From Anaerofilum faecale (GTDB lineage: Bacteria; Bacillota; Clostridia; Oscillospirales; Ruminococcaceae): DNA of 34,175 bases. This document shows positions 26,860 to 34,175 of this stretch, piece by piece. Location: positions 1 to 34,175 of the forward strand of contig DXFV01000016.1 in the NCBI GenBank assembly GCA_019114265.1, read 5' to 3'. The position numbers and the translations under genes were made by a program. Numbering within the stretch: the first letter of the stretch is position 1; the number at the start of each line of letters is the position of its first letter. The notes under the pieces were generated by a model. It worked only from the letters and a program-made list of their open reading frames with translations, ran no database searches and was not told the DNA's origin.

Positions 26860-27764
26860 AACATTTCTTGAAACTGACCGATTACAGCGAAAAAGAGCTG
26901 CTGGAGCTGCTGAACCTGGCCGACCAGCTGAAATTCGAGCAGAAAAACCACATCCCGCACCCCCATCTGGCCGGCAAGACGCTGGGCATGATCTTCCAGA
27001 AATCCTCCACCCGCACCCGCGTCAGCTTTGAGGTGGGCATGTACCAGCTGGGCGGCGCGGCGCTGTTCCTCTCCCCGCGCGATCTGCAGATCGGCCGCGG
27101 CGAGCCTGTGCAGGACACCGCCCGCGTGCTGGGCCGCTACCTGGACGGCATCATGATCCGCACCTTCGACCAGAGCGAGGTGGAGGCCCTGGCCGAATAC
27201 AGCGGCATCCCGGTCATCAACGGCCTCACCGACTACGCCCACCCCTGCCAGGTGCTGGCCGACCTGATGACCATCCGCGAGCACAAGGGCGCCTTCAAGG
27301 GCCTGAAGCTGGCCTTCATCGGCGACGGCAACAACATGGCCAATTCGCTGATCGTGGGCGGCATCACGATGGGCATGCAGGTGGCGGTGGCCTGCCCCGG
27401 CGGCTACCAGCCCGACGCCGCCGTCATGGCCTGGGCCAGGGAGCACGGCGATTTCGTCTGCACCGAGAGCGTGGCCGAGGCCGCGGGGAACGCCGACGTG
27501 CTGTACACCGACGTCTGGGCCAGCATGGGCCAGGAGGACGAGGCCGAGAAGCGCCGCGCCGCCTTTGCCGGCTACCAGATCAACGCCGATGTGATGGCCG
27601 CCGCCAAGCCCGACGCGATGGTGCTGCACTGCCTGCCCGCCCACCGGGAGGAGGAGATCACCGCCGCCGTATTCGAGGCCCACGCCTCCGAGATCTTCGA
27701 CGAGGCCGAAAATCGTCTGCATGCGCAGAAGGCGATTTTGGTAAAACTCTTGAAACAGGCGTAA
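26856..27764 (+). CDS. argF: Ornithine carbamoyltransferase
   Basis: ArgF condenses ornithine with carbamoyl phosphate to citrulline. The 302-residue protein carries the carbamoyl-phosphate loop KSSTRTRVSFE, HPCQVLADLMT and the ornithine-side HCLPAHREEE. Its ATG overlaps the argD stop. The gene ends the argGCJBDF run; a promoter-like element and an intrinsic terminator separate it from carA, whose product makes its cosubstrate. Anabolic rather than catabolic (ArcB) assignment follows from the operon. Confidence 0.96.
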   Translation: MKHFLKLTDYSEKELLELLNLADQLKFEQKNHIPHPHLAGKTLGMIFQKSSTRTRVSFEVGMYQLGGAALFLSPRDLQIGRGEPVQDTARVLGRYLDGIMIRTFDQSEVEALAEYSGIPVINGLTDYAHPCQVLADLMTIREHKGAFKGLKLAFIGDGNNMANSLIVGGITMGMQVAVACPGGYQPDAAVMAWAREHGDFVCTESVAEAAGNADVLYTDVWASMGQEDEAEKRRAAFAGYQINADVMAAAKPDAMVLHCLPAHREEEITAAVFEAHASEIFDEAENRLHAQKAILVKLLKQA

Positions 27765-27778
27765 AAATATGTCACAAT
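27750..27778 (+). promoter_or_regulatory. Possible carAB promoter inside the end of argF
   Basis: -35 TTGAAA (27750-27755), 17-nt spacer, -10 CACAAT (27773-27778). The -10 is a partial match. Confidence 0.4.
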
Positions 27779-27796
27779 AGAAACGATAGAGTTTCA

Positions 27797-27857
27797 GCCG
27801 CATAAGGCCAGCCGCGACAGGGGCTACCCGCCGCGATGCGGCCCGTGCGGCTTTTTT
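27797..27857 (+). terminator. Intrinsic terminator/attenuator between argF and carA
   Basis: GCCGCAT (27797-27803) can pair with GTGCGGC (27845-27851), which is followed by six T, or alternatively with the perfect complement ATGCGGC (27836-27842) that has no T-run. The two helices exclude each other. A GAAAC/GTTTC hairpin (27780-27795) precedes it. It may limit readthrough from the arg operon or act as an attenuator for carAB. Confidence 0.6.
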
Positions 27858-27882
27858 GCGAAAGAAAGGAGACAAACTGCTT

Positions 27883-28929
27883 ATGCCCAGTGTTTACCTT
27901 CATCTGCAGAACGGGCAGGTGCTGAAAGGCCACGGCTTCGGCGCCGCCGTCGACGCGGTGGGCGAGCTGGTGTTCCAGACCAGTGTGGTGGGGTATCAGG
28001 AGACCTTCACCGACCCCGCCTACTATGGCCAGATCGTGGTGCAGACCTTCCCGCTGCTCGGCAACTACGGAGCCATCCCCGCCGACGACCTCAGCGCCTG
28101 CCACCCCGCGGGCGTGGTCTGCCGCGAGGTGTGCGGCGCGCCGTCCAATTTCCGCTGCGAGGAGACCCTGCCCGCCTGGATGGAAAAGCAGGGGATGGCC
28201 GGCATCAGCGGCATCGACACCCGCGCGCTCACCGCCGTCCTGCGCGAACAGGGCAGCATGAACGCTCTCCTCACCGCCAGCCCCGTGCTCAGCGAGCAGC
28301 AGAAGGAGCTGCTGGCGAATTACCGCGTGCAGGGCGCGGTGGCCGCCGTCACCACCCGGGAAGCCTATGAGAAGTCCGCCGTGGGCGACGCCCGCTGGAA
28401 GGCCGCCGTGCTGGACCTGGGCCTGCGCCGCGACCTGGCCGACCTGCTGGCCGCCTCCGGCGCGGCGCTGGAGGTGCTGCCCGCCTCGGCTTCGATCGAC
28501 GAGATCCTCGCCGCCGGTCCCGACGCGCTGGTGCTGAGCGGCGGCCCGGGAGACCCGGCCGACAACCCCGCGGTGACGGCCAACGTGAAGGCGCTGCTGG
28601 GCAAGCTGCCGGTGCTGGGCGTGGGCCTGGGCTGCCAGGTGCTGGCGCTGGCGCTGGGCGCAGAGTGTGAGAAGATGCACCACGGCCACCGCGGCGGCAG
28701 CCAGCCGGTGAAGGACGCCGCCAGCGGCCGCACCCTCATCACCGGCCAGAACCACGGCTATGCCGTGAAGGCAGACACCCTGCCCCAGGACGCCGAGGTG
28801 CGCTTTGTCAGCGCCAACGACGGCAGCTGCGAGGGCTTTGTGCTGCCCCGGATGCGGGCGATGGGCCTGCAATTCGACCTCACCGCCGCGCTGGCGGCCG
28901 AATTCTGCACCATGCTGGGAGGGAACTGA
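27883..28929 (+). CDS. carA: Carbamoyl-phosphate synthetase small subunit with lost glutaminase site
   Basis: CarA normally hydrolyses glutamine and passes ammonia to CarB. The 348-residue protein is clearly CarA: LHLQNGQVLKGHGFGA, GELVFQTSVVGYQETFTDP, ALVLSGGPGDPADNP and ITGQNHGYAVKADTLP. However the class I amidotransferase triad is gone. The nucleophile motif GxCxGxQ reads GVGLGCQ, with Gly248 in place of Cys; the Cys present is at the non-catalytic position. The His-Pro-Glu triad segment (QFHPE) reads QFDLT at about 330-334. The C-terminus is also short. Glutamine-dependent activity is therefore not expected; a structural or ammonia-channelling role is inferred. AAAGGAG is 10 nt before the ATG. 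carB starts 2 nt after the stop. Confidence 0.9.
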   Translation: MPSVYLHLQNGQVLKGHGFGAAVDAVGELVFQTSVVGYQETFTDPAYYGQIVVQTFPLLGNYGAIPADDLSACHPAGVVCREVCGAPSNFRCEETLPAWMEKQGMAGISGIDTRALTAVLREQGSMNALLTASPVLSEQQKELLANYRVQGAVAAVTTREAYEKSAVGDARWKAAVLDLGLRRDLADLLAASGAALEVLPASASIDEILAAGPDALVLSGGPGDPADNPAVTANVKALLGKLPVLGVGLGCQVLALALGAECEKMHHGHRGGSQPVKDAASGRTLITGQNHGYAVKADTLPQDAEVRFVSANDGSCEGFVLPRMRAMGLQFDLTAALAAEFCTMLGGN

Positions 28930-28931
28930 CC

Positions 28932-32957
<4,026 letters not shown>

Positions 32958-32997
32958 GCGGATTCATAAAAAAGTGCGGCACAAAAACGCGCACGTA

Positions 32998-33026
32998 TTG
33001 CATCGGTGCGCCGCGCGCGGTATCAT
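32998..33026 (+). promoter_or_regulatory. Strong promoter of a likely small RNA
   Basis: -35 TTGCAT (32998-33003), 17-nt spacer, -10 TATCAT (33021-33026). No ribosome binding site or start codon of a plausible gene follows for 300 nt. carB has no convincing terminator before it. Confidence 0.7.
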
Positions 33027-33029
33027 AAG

Positions 33030-33250
33030 GGCACTGCCACACCGGCAGCTGTGCTTGCCAACTTCTGCGGCGTTTGTGCTGTGCGCGGGACCGGTTCTCT
33101 CAACGGCATCCCTTTAAAAGTACCGTGCCGCAGGTGATAGAAGATCCGGCGCTGTGTGCTGTGCGCCGGGTGTCTGGGCCCTGCGGCCAATCCAAAGACG
33201 ACTGCCCTTCCGGGATCTCTCCGTCCCGGGCGGGCGGTCGTTTTCTGTTT
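33030..33250 (+). ncRNA. Candidate structured small RNA (6S-like layout)
   Basis: Between a strong promoter and a strong terminator lie about 165 nt that fold extensively and lack a credible ORF. CTTC-TGCGGC (33062-33071) pairs with GCCGCA ... GAAG (33127-33143) as an apical arm; GGGC and ACACC near the 5' end (from 33030) pair with GGTGT and GCCC near 33168-33182 as a bulged closing stem; and CCGGCGC/GCGCCGG (33147-33170) forms a perfect local hairpin on the 3' side. A closing stem, open centre and apical arm with a 3' local hairpin is the layout of Firmicute 6S RNA. Signature motifs of RNase P RNA, SRP RNA and tmRNA were not found. The 6S assignment is tentative. Confidence 0.5.
33199..33250 (+). 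terminator. Terminator of the candidate small RNA
   Basis: CGACTGCCC (33199-33207) pairs with GGGCGGTCG (33232-33240, one G·T), inner GGGA/TCCC stem, followed by TTTTCTGTTT. Confidence 0.85.
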
Positions 33251-33277
33251 GACGGCATGCCGGACAGCTGTTATAAT
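33249..33277 (+). promoter_or_regulatory. Promoter of the XRE regulator gene
   Basis: -35 TTGACG (33249-33254), 17-nt spacer, extended -10 TGT-TATAAT (33269-33277). Near-consensus; its -35 overlaps the tail of the terminator upstream. Leader is about 60 nt. Confidence 0.8.
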
Positions 33278-33342
33278 AAAACATATTCGCTTGAAGTATC
33301 ATTGTTTCTGTATACATATCACCGTGGGAGGGGAAAAACGGT

Positions 33343-34175
33343 ATGTCCTATTTCAGCCAAAAGCTGCGCGAGCACATGGAATCCTCCGGCCTCAGCGTAT
33401 ACCAGCTGGCACGCCTGTCGGGGGTGGAGCGCACCAGTGTGCATCGGTTTGCGGGCGGCACGCGGCTCCCGTCCGACGAGGTCCTGCGCCAGCTGTCGCG
33501 GGCGCTTCGGCTCTCGATCCAGGAAGAGCAGGAGCTGCAAAATCTGCTGCACATCGAACGGGTGGGCCCGCAGACCTACCAGAGCCGTGTGCATGTGCGC
33601 CGCCTGTTGGAACGCATCTGCGACACCCAGCGCATGGAGCTGCAGGTGCCGCCCGAGTTCGAGGCCACGCTGGGCGGGCGGGAGTTCCCGGCCGGCCATA
33701 TGCACGCGCTGCGCTCGCCGCGGGAGATCGACGAGTGCATCAGCGCGATGCTGCGGCACATGGTGGGAAGAGGAAAGCCCTTTTTCATCTACAGCAACGA
33801 CGTGCACAAGGCGGAGCTGCTCTACAGCCTTCTGCGCCAGCCGGCGGCGCGGCTGTGCAGCGGGGTGTGCCAGTTCGTCCAGCTGGTAAAGCCGGGTAAG
33901 CTGGTGGAGAACCTGAAAACGCTGGAGCGGCTGCTGCCGTATATGCTGTGCCTGCCGGTGCCCTACGAAGTGATGTACGACTACACCGGCGACCACAGCA
34001 CCCGCTATCCGGGGCAGCTGTTCCCGCTGTATCTGGTGATGGGCGACCTGATGCTGCATATGGCGGCCGACCACACCGGCGGCATGCTGGTGTGCAACGG
34101 GCAGGCAGCGCAGCTGGTGGTGCAGGAGCTGGAGCGCATGCGGGCAGGCAGCCGCTGCCTGTTCCGGTCGCAGCA
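33343..34175 (+). CDS. XRE-family transcriptional regulator, 3' end outside window
   Basis: The frame begins MSYFSQKLREHMESSGLSVY and stays open to the right edge (277 codons seen). Residues about 5-65 are a Cro/C1-type helix-turn-helix: SVYQLARLSGVERTSVHRFA, then GGTRLPSDEVLRQLSRALRL and SIQEEQELQNLL. After it comes a long alpha/beta region (PFFIYSNDVHKAELLYSLLR and onward) that I do not recognise, too large for a simple phage repressor and perhaps a sensor domain. GGGAGGGG is 9 nt before the ATG and a near-consensus promoter drives it. Target genes are unknown. Confidence 0.85.
   Translation, partial: MSYFSQKLREHMESSGLSVYQLARLSGVERTSVHRFAGGTRLPSDEVLRQLSRALRLSIQEEQELQNLLHIERVGPQTYQSRVHVRRLLERICDTQRMELQVPPEFEATLGGREFPAGHMHALRSPREIDECISAMLRHMVGRGKPFFIYSNDVHKAELLYSLLRQPAARLCSGVCQFVQLVKPGKLVENLKTLERLLPYMLCLPVPYEVMYDYTGDHSTRYPGQLFPLYLVMGDLMLHMAADHTGGMLVCNGQAAQLVVQELERMRAGSRCLFRSQ

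Noticed and set aside
27780..27860. Purine, guanidine, PyrR or T-box regulator before carA
   Set aside because: I looked for the characteristic core motifs and found none; the region is too short for a T-box.
33030..33250. RNase P RNA, SRP RNA or tmRNA
   Set aside because: None of their conserved segments is present and the unit is too short for RNase P RNA or tmRNA.

Overview
The window is GC-rich DNA from a low-redundancy bacterial chromosome, almost certainly a high-GC member of the Clostridia/Oscillospirales (Faecalibacterium–Subdoligranulum–Gemmiger-like gut Firmicute). This rests on strong AGGAGG-type ribosome binding sites, several TTG starts, extended -10 promoters, an ArgR-type operator, and gene families typical of gut Clostridia (UPF0371/DUF1846, Lsa-like ABC-F, YitT, a BMP-domain protein without a signal peptide). 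The genus is an inference. I saw no prophage, transposase, CRISPR array, rRNA or tRNA.

Layout. 1-1418 is the 3' part of clpB with its terminator. 1638-3173 holds a LysR regulator convergent with uridine kinase, 6 nt apart. 3328-4752 (minus) is an AbgB-like M20 amidohydrolase, divergent from 4919-7980: a cytosolic ParB-like + BMP protein, a metallophosphoesterase and a small helical protein. A GNAT acetyltransferase follows, then an intergenic palindromic repeat, then kduI-kduD for unsaturated uronate use behind a promoter full of operator-like half-sites. 10737-11000 is a cluster of four or five palindromes. Next come an NSS-family sodium symporter with a MATE exporter, then ftsH, a UPF0371 protein, and an Lsa-type ABC-F ribosome-protection gene with a long leader carrying a three-codon ORF. 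A TetR regulator (minus) and a YitT-family membrane protein are divergent.

21314-32957 is the metabolic core: argG-argC-argJ-argB-argD-argF, with an ARG box at the promoter, followed after an intrinsic terminator by carA and a giant carB. With argJ recycling acetyl groups the set converts glutamate to argininosuccinate; argH is not here. Two features of the carbamoyl-phosphate synthetase stand out. CarA has lost all three glutaminase catalytic residues (Cys to Gly, His to Asp, Glu to Thr), which predicts an ammonia-dependent enzyme, a bacterial parallel to mammalian CPS I. CarB continues in frame into a complete diaminopimelate-epimerase-like domain whose first catalytic Cys is Ala.

Downstream of carB, a strong promoter, about 165 nt of highly self-complementary sequence and a strong terminator mark a probable small RNA gene (6S-like layout, unproven). 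A partial XRE-family regulator runs off the right edge.
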